Origin: Bacillota bacterium
GTDB lineage: Bacteria; Bacillota_I; Bacilli_A; RF39; UBA660
DNA length: 64,000 nucleotides
Reading direction: 5' to 3'
NCBI GenBank assembly: GCA_003524085.1
Contig: DOEC01000021.1
Location: 62,001-126,000, forward strand
The notes under the pieces: generated by a model
Databases searched by the model: none
What the model was told of the DNA's origin: nothing
Seen by the model: only the letters and a program-made list of their open reading frames with translations
Program-made: the position numbers and the translations under genes
Part shown: one piece after another, positions 8,369 through 17,220 of the stretch
Position numbering within the stretch: the first letter of the stretch is position 1
Layout of the letters: each line of letters starts with the position of its first letter

Positions 8369-9298
8369 TTATTTATATATCAAAACTGCATCAGTATCTT
8401 TTTCATTTTTATATTCAAGTCCATTAACCCCTGTAAAATATTTTATTAATATAGTATTATTTTCAAACATGAATTTTATAAAATCTATATCATGTATAAT
8501 GTCCCAGTAAGGTCTAGTTTTAGTGTTTTTTGTAAAATCATATAGATATGCCATGTATATTAAGCCGTTTTTATTAAGGTGATTTTGTAATTCATAGATG
8601 TTTTTTCTGAAACCTTTTATACTATCCGTATACATTTTTTCAATGAAACTTGATATGTTTGATAAGAATATGTAGTCGTATTTTTCTTTAGTTAGGTTAC
8701 TAACATTTCTTATGTCACTCGTTACAAATAAAGGGTTACAATTTTCAATATTAGATTTAATTAAATTATAGTTTTCTACACTTCTTAAGTAATTGTTTGA
8801 TAAAGATACTACTTTTTCTTTGTATTCGTCCATAGTAAATAAATTTTTTCTTATTATCAAACCACAGTTATCATATTCTTTATATAGTGTGTTCCAAAAA
8901 ATGTATGAGTTTTCATTTAAATTATTTTTAATTTTGTTAAATGTTTCATGATTAAAAGAATTTTTATTTTTAAATAGTCCCTTATTATATGTGAAGAAAG
9001 ATAAAAATTCTTCAATTTGAAGAGATAATAATCCAGCAACTTTTAAGTCAAAATAGTATTTTACAAACGGATTGATATCAAGTAAAGTAATATCTTTACA
9101 TCCTAGTAAAAATACATTTAATATTTGGTCAGCACTTGAGCCAACTGTTAAAACTTTTTTATTTTTAAAATCTAACTTATTCATGTAGCCATTTAAGTTT
9201 TCTGTAGTAAACGGATATATTAAATTGTAACCCATGTGAGTGAATTTACTATAATTTATAACTTTTTTAGCTTTTTCAATATCTTCATAAACATCCAT
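8369..9298 (-). CDS. BtaA/DUF3419-like SAM-dependent protein
   Basis: A 309-residue protein with a Rossmann-type SAM site. The segment NKKVLTVGSSADQILNVFLL followed by TLLDINPFVKYYFDLKVAG closely fits the pattern of DUF3419, the family of BtaA, which moves a 3-amino-3-carboxypropyl group from SAM to diacylglycerol on the way to betaine lipids. Membership is my inference from this motif and the helical region after it; the rest is diverged. The neighbouring diacylglycerol glycosyltransferase supports a lipid role. The start has GGAGG six to ten bases before it. A plain small-molecule methyltransferase is the alternative. Confidence 0.6.
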   Translation of the reverse strand: MDVYEDIEKAKKVINYSKFTHMGYNLIYPFTTENLNGYMNKLDFKNKKVLTVGSSADQILNVFLLGCKDITLLDINPFVKYYFDLKVAGLLSLQIEEFLSFFTYNKGLFKNKNSFNHETFNKIKNNLNENSYIFWNTLYKEYDNCGLIIRKNLFTMDEYKEKVVSLSNNYLRSVENYNLIKSNIENCNPLFVTSDIRNVSNLTKEKYDYIFLSNISSFIEKMYTDSIKGFRKNIYELQNHLNKNGLIYMAYLYDFTKNTKTRPYWDIIHDIDFIKFMFENNTILIKYFTGVNGLEYKNEKDTDAVLIYK

Positions 9299-9472
9299 AA
9301 CTGCCTCCGTTGTGTGTTAAATATCATACCACAATTTAAAGAAAAAAGATATAATTAATATTCACAAATATACTAAAAGACAGATGTGTATTGATAAAAT
9401 AAAATCAATATCATAAAAAACACCAACATAGTTTAGAAAAATAGATTAATCCTAGAAGTAATTAACAAACTA

Positions 9473-9501
9473 TTGATAAATAACATCATATTTGCTATAA
9501 T
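9473..9501 (+). promoter_or_regulatory. Promoter opening the surface-machine cluster
   Basis: TTGATA (9473-9478), a 17-bp spacer and TATAAT (9496-9501), preceded by TTTGC. The first gene starts 26 bases downstream. In the 170 bases before it I see only AT-rich sequence without a gene. Confidence 0.8.
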
Positions 9502-9526
9502 TTAAGTATGGTAAAGGGTGTGTGAT

Positions 9527-10171
9527 ATGAAAAAGATAGTAATGTTAATAGTCATGATATTTAGTTTTAATATGATTTTGAATGCTGAGTGTGATTATAC
9601 TGAGAAAGTTAACTTAATTACTTTATCTAGTTATGTTGACTATAATTATGAATATATGAGCGATAATACTTTTAAACTAACTTTTTATAATGTAACACCT
9701 GAAATGAAGTTAATTTATAATAATATAGAATATGCTCCAGCTAATGAAAGTGTGGAATTAAATTCACTAGAAGAAGGAAAAAGTATGAAAGTATCAATTA
9801 AGGGAAGTGATACTTCAGAATGTGCAATGCTAGATTTAAGAGTTATTAATTTGACTATTCCTTATGTTAACCCTTTTTATGGAAGTAATAGATGTATTGG
9901 ACATGAAAGTTTGAATGTGTGTAGTAATAAGTTTTTACAATACAAGATAACTGAAAGTGAGTTTTTAAGACTTATTGATAAATCTGAAAATGATAACAAA
10001 CCAGATGATGAAATTAATGATAAACCTGTAGTAAAAGAATTAACGTTTTTTGAAAAGGTAGTTGATTTTGCTAAAAAGGCATGGATACCAGTTCTTTTAG
10101 TAATTCTAACAAGTGGAATTACATTTGGTATTTTTAGTACAATTTATAGAAAAGTTAAACATGGAATATAA
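9527..10171 (+). CDS. Secreted, C-terminally anchored protein, first of a paralogous pair
   Basis: A 214-residue exported protein: signal peptide (MKKIVMLIVMIFSFNMILNA), an extracellular domain with Cys pairs, a conserved VNPFYG segment followed by CIGHESLNVC, an acidic linker, and one membrane helix near residues 188-208 with a short basic tail. The domain order, spacing and NPFY plus Cys motif recur in the next gene, so the two are paralogues. I do not recognise the family. The start at 9527 is chosen over GTG 9518 because AAAGGG lies eight bases before it. By position it is the first component of the Tad/type IV secretion cluster. Confidence 0.75.
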   Translation: MKKIVMLIVMIFSFNMILNAECDYTEKVNLITLSSYVDYNYEYMSDNTFKLTFYNVTPEMKLIYNNIEYAPANESVELNSLEEGKSMKVSIKGSDTSECAMLDLRVINLTIPYVNPFYGSNRCIGHESLNVCSNKFLQYKITESEFLRLIDKSENDNKPDDEINDKPVVKELTFFEKVVDFAKKAWIPVLLVILTSGITFGIFSTIYRKVKHGI

Positions 10172-10218
10172 AATAAAAAAATTTAAAATATAGGTAAAAA
10201 CAATGCGTGAAATTGAAT

Positions 10219-10243
10219 AGAATAGCGAAAAACTATTCTTTTT
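10219..10243 (+). terminator. Terminator between the paralogous pair
   Basis: A 7-bp stem AGAATAG (10219-10225) and CTATTCT (10233-10239) with loop CGAAAAA and a T-run. Confidence 0.65.
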
Positions 10244-10247
10244 GTTA

Positions 10248-10276
10248 TGTACAAACTAGAATAAATTTGTTATAAT
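10248..10276 (+). promoter_or_regulatory. Promoter of the second paralogue
   Basis: TGTACA (10248-10253), a 17-bp spacer and TATAAT (10271-10276), 31 bases before the start codon. Confidence 0.6.
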
Positions 10277-10306
10277 TATTTTGTAATGATAGTGGAGGTA
10301 AGAGTT

Positions 10307-10939
10307 ATGAAAAAAATTTGTATGTTTTTAATGCTTACTATACTCATGAGTGTAAGTAAGTTAGAAGCAAGCTGTAATGATTCACAGATACTTGCAAATG
10401 ATATAGAATATTCAATATTTGAAAGTTATGACTATGATGATGTTAAAAGTGAAGTTGAGTTTTATGGCTTGAGTGACGAGTTATATCTAGAAGTAACTAA
10501 TGATTATAACGATGATGTGGACGTTTATACAAAAGATAATTTTACTGATGGAGTGTTAGTTATTCAAAGTAAAACTGTTACTGAGAAAATTAATTATTCA
10601 GCTAAAGTTTATACAACGGATACAAGTTGCTCTAATAAGATACTTAGGAATATAAATTTTAGTACAAATAAGTACAATATATTTGTATCAAATGAAGTAT
10701 GTAATGATAGGTATGATACAATAAAATATTGTAATCCATTTTATGATGTTAAAGATATGTCATTAACTGAGTTTATTAAATTAGTAAATAAAGAAGCTGC
10801 TAAATTAGATGTACATTATACTTTTAAAGATTATGTAAAAATGTATTACTTGTACGTTTTAATACCATTTCTAGTGATATCTATTGTTTATATAGTTAGA
10901 ATTATTATATTTAAAAGGAGGAAGAAGCAATATGTATAA
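10307..10939 (+). CDS. Secreted, C-terminally anchored protein, second of a paralogous pair
   Basis: A 210-residue exported protein built like the gene before it: signal peptide ending near KLEAS, Cys residues early in the mature part, a CNDRYDTIKYCNPFYDV segment, and a membrane helix near residues 181-200 with tail IFKRRKKQYV. The NPFY motif and flanking Cys residues match the upstream paralogue, though overall identity looks low. The start at 10307 has GGAGG eight bases before it; an upstream ATG at 10286 has no such site. It overlaps the next gene by eight bases, suggesting co-translation with the large Cys-rich protein. Confidence 0.75.
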   Translation: MKKICMFLMLTILMSVSKLEASCNDSQILANDIEYSIFESYDYDDVKSEVEFYGLSDELYLEVTNDYNDDVDVYTKDNFTDGVLVIQSKTVTEKINYSAKVYTTDTSCSNKILRNINFSTNKYNIFVSNEVCNDRYDTIKYCNPFYDVKDMSLTEFIKLVNKEAAKLDVHYTFKDYVKMYYLYVLIPFLVISIVYIVRIIIFKRRKKQYV

Positions 10940-13900
10940 GAAGTATTTAAAAATATTGTTATTAGCTGGTTTAACTTTAATTCCATTAAAGATTGATGCT
11001 CTTGCTGATACTCTTAAGATACAAGAAAATGGACATGTAAATCCTTTGTATGCTGACTATAATTGGTGGGATGGTAATACTGAGGAAGGTTATTTAAGAG
11101 GAGAGTTGAAAAATGGTAAGTTAGTTTTAACAGCTGAAGCTAAAAAAGGTAAATACAATATTGAATGTAATCAAAATAATTATCAATATTGGTATTATAC
11201 TTGTCAGTCTACTTGTGGAATAGATATAACTAAACTTAGTAGTAGTTGGCAAAATCAAATATCTAGTTGTGGTAAAACTACTAGATGGGGACTTACTAAA
11301 TCGTTGAGTCAAAAAAATTGTAAAGAATCAGCTATAGGTACTAATAAAGCTTATTGTAACTTAAAATCTGGTGGACAAATGAGATTTAATATATCAGAGT
11401 CTAACTTTATAAATCACGAAAGTCACTGTGGTAATGAAGCTGGATATATTGATCAAGTTAGATATGGCAAATGGGCTAAAGATTTAAATATGGATTCTAC
11501 TTCTAATAAGAGTTATACTAAAGCACCTAATATAAAAAGATATTATTGTACATGGAGTTCTAGTACTAGTGGTACAACTCAAACATCTAAAAAGAAACTA
11601 GTTCAAAATCAATATCAAACTTCTGATGGAGCAGCAGCTTACTGTGTAAACCCAGGTAGAATATTTAAGGCTCAAAACTATAAATTAGCAGCAGAGTATG
11701 ATGTTAGTAAGAAAGCTTGTACAAAGAGTAACTCTGATAAATCATGTGCACTTGCTGCAGCAGTAATGATTGGTAATCAAGAATATAATGGAGACTATTT
11801 AACAATACTTACAGCATTAAGATTCTTAAGTGCGCATTATGGGGATAATGAAGGATGGTGGGAATCAGCTTCTTCTAAGAAATATCCTAATGCAAATATA
11901 TATAAACATACAGTGGATGAAATAACAAATTATGGTTATGCAGGAGGGACAACTAAAACTAAAATTGGTGTTATATATGCAGACTCTACTTCTAGTACAG
12001 CTCTAGCTAATGCTATTTTGATATATAAAAAAGTAATGAGTGGATATGATATGTGGAGTCCTAGTGTAACTCATAAACATTCTTCATATAATACTTATAC
12101 TAAAACAGCAACTTTATCATTTGAAAGTAATTTCCCTACAGGTACAACAATTAGTAGTATAAAACTATCTAATGGAAAAGAAATACCTGCAGGAAATATA
12201 ACATCTGCACCTTGTGAAAGTGATAATAGTAAGATGTGTATAACAGCGACTATACAATTAGAAGCAAATGAGTGTGTTAAAGTGAAAGCTGAAATATTTT
12301 ATACAAATCCATATGATACAATATCTAAAATAGGATACTATAAAGCAATAGATAATCCTAGTAAATATCAAGATATGTATGTATTTGATAGAAATGCTAA
12401 AGCAAGTGTAATGGTTACAAAAAAAACCGGAACAAACAACAATGCTTCAACTCAAGAATTTGATTTATGTGCACCTGATAATTCTTGTAGTATTGCTCCT
12501 GGCGGAAAATATATATGTAAAGATGGTAGTGAATGTACTAAAGAAAGATTTAGTGAAGAATGCGAAGAACCTACAGATAATACATATTGTCCTAAACCTG
12601 AACTTGAAGAAAATATGCCAGATGACTGTGAAGACTCAACTACTGGTAGAATAGAAGATGCAACAATGTGTAATATACTTAACTCAGAAGATAAATACAA
12701 AGAAGAATATAGAAAGACTGAATATGAAAACGAATTTTGTAAAGTTTACTGTAGAGAAACATTAATATTTAGTTTTATGGATAAAGAGACTGCTTATGCT
12801 GGACAAGCTTTTCAACATAGTGTAGGTAGTTATTATTCAGGTAAAGCTTACTTAAGTACAGTAATACTTTCTAGAAAACAATGTTCTAGTGAAGTTAATT
12901 ATGATAACTGGTTAGCACAATATAAACAAGCAGATGCTAATGTATTAAGTACTTGGAATACATTAAAAGAATGGGAAGCATTTTATAATTTGAATGGTGG
13001 AACTTATACTGATTATGAAACCGATGATGGATGTAGTGCGGATCACTGTAGTTGTCCAGCTGGAGCAAAAATATACATGGAATGGAGTTACGCTTCATTT
13101 AATACGACTAATGCGAATGGATATACTAGTATGAGCGGCGAACATACAAAAACACGTTCTAGCAGCAGTTCTAGATGTAGATCAGGTTCTCACTCTTGTA
13201 GATGTTGTCCATCAACTGATAAAGATGGAAAAACTACTTGGGGAAGTGAATGGTGTGAAACGTGTAGCTGTAGCTGTGCGAGTGATGCTGACGCTGGATA
13301 TGTTAGTAGAAACTACTCTCGTGCATTAAATAATTATAAAAATGCACTAGAATATAGAGACAAACTATTATATCAAATACAAGACTGTAACTTTATGAGC
13401 GATAATAATAACAATAACCGTGGTATAACTACAACGGCTGTATATACTAAAAATAAATATGGACCATATTATACAACTAGCGCTAATGGAAACCATACAA
13501 CTGGAGCTAATTTAAAAACTTACAAATCTATAGTTAATAATTACAAACCTGGAAATAAGATAGAAATAGACTATGAAGAAAACTATGGATATGGAGAAAA
13601 TTATGATGTTGATATAGTTAATGAACAAACTAAAAACTATGCTGTTACAATTGGATATAGTGATAAAGAAGCTTGGAAAGACTATTGTAAGGGCGACTGT
13701 GATGGCTCTTTATACGACCTTAGTAGGACACCATATTTAACTAATGCAACCGATAATATTAATTATTGGACTTGTACAGGAAGTGAAACTTCTGCAAGAT
13801 GTACTAAGAATACATTAGTTATTCCTAAAAATAAACTAGCTAATATAGTAGTAGAAACTGAAACAGTACACTATCAAGATGCGGAATTTTATACTCAGGT

Positions 13901-14597
13901 GTTTACTGGTAAAACATCTACAAATAAGGATAATGTAGGATACTGGATAGAACTTGATAAACATATATATCCAGTAGGTGTTACTAGACTTACAGGTAAC
14001 TATGGAATTAAGCTTGACTATAGTGACTTAGGTGAAAGTGGTAAACCTAATAATAGACATATGTCTGACGGTAATTATACTTGTAGTTATGACGTAATAA
14101 ACGAATTAACAATATATGACTGTAATGATGGATATCATGTATGTTATCCTTGTAGTGGAACTGAAGAAGAGTGTGAAGATTATAACTATGCAACAGGACT
14201 AGGTGTATACTTTAGAAATATAAATCTAAGTGATATATTTCCTAATTCAAAATTTAGTCCAAATTATTCTGATTTAAATAAAAATACTAGAAATATTGGG
14301 CAAAATTGGCTAACAACAAATGCTATACAAATTATTGACGAAATACAAAAATATGGAGAAAATGTATGGACTAAAAAAGAACCAATGTATAGTATTACAT
14401 TAAGTCATGATGCAATGAAAACAATAAGAAATTATAATTCAAATAGTAATTATTTAGATTATTCACTTAACTGTGATGAAAATTTAAGATGTACAAGTAC
14501 TTTCTTAAATGAATTTAGAGCTAAGTATAGTAACTTATTTAGTAAGAATGTTAATATACCTAGCAATAACTTATATTATTATAAAAGGAGTTGGTAG
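10932..14597 (+). CDS. Giant Cys-rich secreted surface protein, thioester-domain-like
   Basis: A 1221-residue exported protein with signal peptide (MYKKYLKILLLAGLTLIPL...DALA), no visible C-terminal anchor and several dozen Cys residues. Near residues 230-300, AAYCVNPG (Cys238) followed by ILTALRFLSAHYG resembles thioester (TQXA) adhesin domains, in which a Cys bonds to a Gln. The Gln of the TQXA motif is not present, so a working thioester is doubtful. A Cys-rich patch near residues 700-790 contains CRCCPSTDK and CETCSCSCAS. The N-terminal GHVNPLYADY echoes the NPFY motif of the two upstream anchored proteins. Its place before the Tad genes suggests an adhesin or appendage component. Function is unproven. 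Confidence 0.75.
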   Translation: MYKKYLKILLLAGLTLIPLKIDALADTLKIQENGHVNPLYADYNWWDGNTEEGYLRGELKNGKLVLTAEAKKGKYNIECNQNNYQYWYYTCQSTCGIDITKLSSSWQNQISSCGKTTRWGLTKSLSQKNCKESAIGTNKAYCNLKSGGQMRFNISESNFINHESHCGNEAGYIDQVRYGKWAKDLNMDSTSNKSYTKAPNIKRYYCTWSSSTSGTTQTSKKKLVQNQYQTSDGAAAYCVNPGRIFKAQNYKLAAEYDVSKKACTKSNSDKSCALAAAVMIGNQEYNGDYLTILTALRFLSAHYGDNEGWWESASSKKYPNANIYKHTVDEITNYGYAGGTTKTKIGVIYADSTSSTALANAILIYKKVMSGYDMWSPSVTHKHSSYNTYTKTATLSFESNFPTGTTISSIKLSNGKEIPAGNITSAPCESDNSKMCITATIQLEANECVKVKAEIFYTNPYDTISKIGYYKAIDNPSKYQDMYVFDRNAKASVMVTKKTGTNNNASTQEFDLCAPDNSCSIAPGGKYICKDGSECTKERFSEECEEPTDNTYCPKPELEENMPDDCEDSTTGRIEDATMCNILNSEDKYKEEYRKTEYENEFCKVYCRETLIFSFMDKETAYAGQAFQHSVGSYYSGKAYLSTVILSRKQCSSEVNYDNWLAQYKQADANVLSTWNTLKEWEAFYNLNGGTYTDYETDDGCSADHCSCPAGAKIYMEWSYASFNTTNANGYTSMSGEHTKTRSSSSSRCRSGSHSCRCCPSTDKDGKTTWGSEWCETCSCSCASDADAGYVSRNYSRALNNYKNALEYRDKLLYQIQDCNFMSDNNNNNRGITTTAVYTKNKYGPYYTTSANGNHTTGANLKTYKSIVNNYKPGNKIEIDYEENYGYGENYDVDIVNEQTKNYAVTIGYSDKEAWKDYCKGDCDGSLYDLSRTPYLTNATDNINYWTCTGSETSARCTKNTLVIPKNKLANIVVETETVHYQDAEFYTQVFTGKTSTNKDNVGYWIELDKHIYPVGVTRLTGNYGIKLDYSDLGESGKPNNRHMSDGNYTCSYDVINELTIYDCNDGYHVCYPCSGTEEECEDYNYATGLGVYFRNINLSDIFPNSKFSPNYSDLNKNTRNIGQNWLTTNAIQIIDEIQKYGENVWTKKEPMYSITLSHDAMKTIRNYNSNSNYLDYSLNCDENLRCTSTFLNEFRAKYSNLFSKNVNIPSNNLYYYKRSW

Positions 14598-14600
14598 TAT

Positions 14601-16307
14601 ATGAAAGAAACTTTTTGGTCTTATTTGTTTATAGTACTAGGGCTCCTTACTATAGCAATTATGATACTTGTACAAAACTTAACAAGCACAAGTGAAGAAA
14701 ACTATTACTTAACTAAAGAAGTTATGGAAGCTTCTATGATAGACAGTATTGACTATGGCTTATATAGAAAAACTGGCGAGATAAGAATGATAGAAAGTAA
14801 GTTTGTTGAAAACTTTACTAGAAGATTTGCTGAAAGTATAAATGATAGTAAAGAGTATACATTAGATTTCTATGAGATATACGAAAACCCACCTAAAGCT
14901 ACAGTAGTTGTAAAAACTGAAACAGGTAGTCAAACTATAACAAGTGACTCAACTGTAAATTTTGATATAAGAACAGTAATGAGTGGAATACTTGAAACTA
15001 AGTATAGTCAGAATGATAGTGTTTTAGCAGTTGACTTAACAACTGACAAAGGTACTGTCTTAGGTAAAACAAAATATACTAGTTATGAAGGAAGAGTAAT
15101 CTTTGAAGTAAATGCACCAGTACCTTATGTAGTAGAAGGGTCTACTATAACATGTGGTGACAACGGCGTTAATATTGAAACAAAAGATAATCAAGTTATT
15201 ATAAGTAATGTTAGAAGAAATACAAGCTGTAATGCCAAACTTGCTGTTGGAAAAAGTGTAACACTCACAATGAATAGTGGAACAGGACAGGTAATAGGAG
15301 ACAAAATAAAAGCAGCGGTGCCAGGTGGAAGCGTGTCATTTGAAGCACAAGCAACTGATGGGTATACTTTGGAAAATCCAACAGTAATATGTTCTGGTGG
15401 TGCTACTGGAAGTAGAAGTGGTAACAAAATAGTAGTAAGTAACGTAAACACAGATCAGATATGTGATGTTACTTTAAAACGTGGAAAATACAAGGTTACT
15501 ATTAATGTAATAAATGGTGGTACTACTATGACTAACCCTGTTGAAGTGGAATATGGTGAAACAGCACAAATCCCTATATATGCTAATATTGGATATACAA
15601 CAAAAGATATGAAAGTAAGTTGCTCAAAAGGCGCAACTGCTACTTTAAACAATAATATTATTAATTTAAGTAATGTAGTAGGTAGTCAAACTTGTACCGT
15701 TAGTATTCCTGAAATAACTGCTGATAATTATCCTTATTTTGTTGCTAAGCCAGGTGGAAGATATGACGTTACAATTGTTAATAAACAATCAGGTACATCT
15801 AATGGAATGAAAACAACCTATGCTTATAATGGATATGATACTGAATATATTATTGATGGTCAAAGAAGGTCTTTTTCATCAAATGTTAATGGTGGAAGTG
15901 AAACTTATAACGGAGTAACTATTAGTATACTTGCAACAAATATAGGTGATTCTCTTGCAGTTAACTACATAATTAAAAATAATAGTAATTCAACAAAAAG
16001 CTATTCTGTTTCTTCAACAGCTGATATATATTTAGTAGGAAATGATCACATAGTACTTTATAAAGATAGTAATAATAGAATGTATACAGCAAGATATGGT
16101 AATTATTGGGTTGAATATTTATTTGATCCTACTGCTACGACAACGTGGATTGGACATTACGGAAGTAGAATGCAAAATAGATATAATAACTCTTCAAATA
16201 ATTCGAGTACTTATGGAGAAGATTCTGGTTTAGCATTTAGTTGGAGTGGAACAATAGGTGCAGGAGAAACAATAGTTAAAACTGTGAGATATGTTATTCA
16301 TTATTAA
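14601..16307 (+). CDS. TadE/DUF5411-like anchored protein with Ig-like repeats
   Basis: A 568-residue protein with an N-terminal membrane helix (SYLFIVLGLLTIAIMILVQ) and a following segment, SEENYYLTKEVMEASMIDS, typical of TadE/TadF-like pseudopilins. Three diverged repeats of roughly 70-90 residues then follow (about 170-370), each with a pattern like YTLENPTVICSGGA ... NKIVVSNVNTDQICDVTL and two Cys that could form a disulfide. The C-terminal 190 residues are Tyr/Asn/Ser-rich, ending GAGETIVKTVRYVIHY. The start lies three bases after the previous stop with an AAAGGAG site inside that gene. It is probably a pilus-associated surface protein. Confidence 0.7.
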   Translation: MKETFWSYLFIVLGLLTIAIMILVQNLTSTSEENYYLTKEVMEASMIDSIDYGLYRKTGEIRMIESKFVENFTRRFAESINDSKEYTLDFYEIYENPPKATVVVKTETGSQTITSDSTVNFDIRTVMSGILETKYSQNDSVLAVDLTTDKGTVLGKTKYTSYEGRVIFEVNAPVPYVVEGSTITCGDNGVNIETKDNQVIISNVRRNTSCNAKLAVGKSVTLTMNSGTGQVIGDKIKAAVPGGSVSFEAQATDGYTLENPTVICSGGATGSRSGNKIVVSNVNTDQICDVTLKRGKYKVTINVINGGTTMTNPVEVEYGETAQIPIYANIGYTTKDMKVSCSKGATATLNNNIINLSNVVGSQTCTVSIPEITADNYPYFVAKPGGRYDVTIVNKQSGTSNGMKTTYAYNGYDTEYIIDGQRRSFSSNVNGGSETYNGVTISILATNIGDSLAVNYIIKNNSNSTKSYSVSSTADIYLVGNDHIVLYKDSNNRMYTARYGNYWVEYLFDPTATTTWIGHYGSRMQNRYNNSSNNSSTYGEDSGLAFSWSGTIGAGETIVKTVRYVIHY

Positions 16308-16323
16308 AAAAATAAAAAAAATT

Positions 16324-16357
16324 AATACTTATAATTGATTTTATAAGTATTTTTTTG
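16324..16357 (+). terminator. Terminator with the next promoter's -35 in its loop
   Basis: A perfect 11-bp stem AATACTTATAA (16324-16334) and TTATAAGTATT (16341-16351), a 6-nt loop TTGATT and a T-run. The loop is also the -35 box of the cpaB promoter. Confidence 0.85.
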
Positions 16358-16363
16358 TATAAT
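16335..16363 (+). promoter_or_regulatory. Promoter of the cpaB-tadABC unit
   Basis: TTGATT (16335-16340) and TATAAT (16358-16363) separated by 17 bp; the spacer is the right arm and T-tail of the upstream terminator. The gene starts at 16388 after AAAGGAGG. Confidence 0.75.
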
Positions 16364-16387
16364 TATATTTAGAATAAAGGAGGAGTT

Positions 16388-17188
16388 ATGAATAAGTTAA
16401 TAATTTCATTAAAAAGATTTTTTAGTAATAAAAATACTGTTACTATTATTTGTGTGTTTGCAGCAGTTTTGGTGCTATATTTTGGTTATAACTGGAGAAT
16501 TAAACAGCAAACTAAACCTATTAAGGTTCCATATGCTAAGGTTGAAATACAACCTCGTACACAAATTACAGAAGATATGATAGGGTATTTAGAGATTCCT
16601 GGTAGCATGGTTAGTGATAATACTATTAAGTTTGCTAATGAAATAATAGGTAAGTATGCCAACTATAATACAGTTATTCCTAAAGGAAGCGTATTTTATA
16701 GTAGTACTATTGTAACTTGGGAGCAAATGCCAGATTCAGCATGGGCTAATATTCCTAATGGATATACTGTAGTTAGTTTAAGTGTTAATACTGAAACTAC
16801 ATATGGTAACTCAATATTTCCAGGAAACTATATTGACTTATATTATAGTACACATGATGAAACTGGAAAGTTACTTTTAGGTAAACTTATTAAGAGTATT
16901 GAAGTACTTGCTGTAAAAGATGCAAGTGGAAACCATGTGTTTGAAAACAGTGGGGAATTAAAAGCACCTAACAGTTTAATATTTGCTGTACCAGAAAGCA
17001 TGCATTTACTTCTTAGAAAAGCAAGTTACTTAAATGGTGAAATTATACCTGTACCAAGAAATAAAGAGTATAGTTTAAATCCTGAGGCAACTGAAGTAAG
17101 TAGTGAATATTTACAAAATTATATACTTAGTCAAACTGTTATATTGCCAGAACAAGCAAATGACAGTCAAATTTCAACTATTGAGTAA
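16388..17188 (+). CDS. cpaB: CpaB/RcpC-like pilus assembly protein (SAF domain)
   Basis: A 266-residue protein with an N-terminal membrane helix (residues 18-34) and an extracellular SAF domain. The pattern PYAKVEIQPRTQITEDMIG, then IPKGSVFY and VSLSVNTETTYGNSIFPGNY, is characteristic of CpaB/RcpC. In Gram-negative Tad systems it supports the secretin; no secretin is seen here, as expected of a monoderm. It starts the unit cpaB-tadA-tadB-tadC, all on one strand with short gaps, behind its own consensus promoter. Confidence 0.85.
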   Translation: MNKLIISLKRFFSNKNTVTIICVFAAVLVLYFGYNWRIKQQTKPIKVPYAKVEIQPRTQITEDMIGYLEIPGSMVSDNTIKFANEIIGKYANYNTVIPKGSVFYSSTIVTWEQMPDSAWANIPNGYTVVSLSVNTETTYGNSIFPGNYIDLYYSTHDETGKLLLGKLIKSIEVLAVKDASGNHVFENSGELKAPNSLIFAVPESMHLLLRKASYLNGEIIPVPRNKEYSLNPEATEVSSEYLQNYILSQTVILPEQANDSQISTIE

Positions 17189-17220
17189 GTAAATAAAAAA
17201 AGAATAGAAAGGGAGATATT

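Noticed and set aside
12452..12700. Minus-strand gene inside the giant Cys-rich gene
   Set aside because: It lies wholly opposite a convincing secreted protein, has no ribosome site and its composition is that of an antisense shadow.
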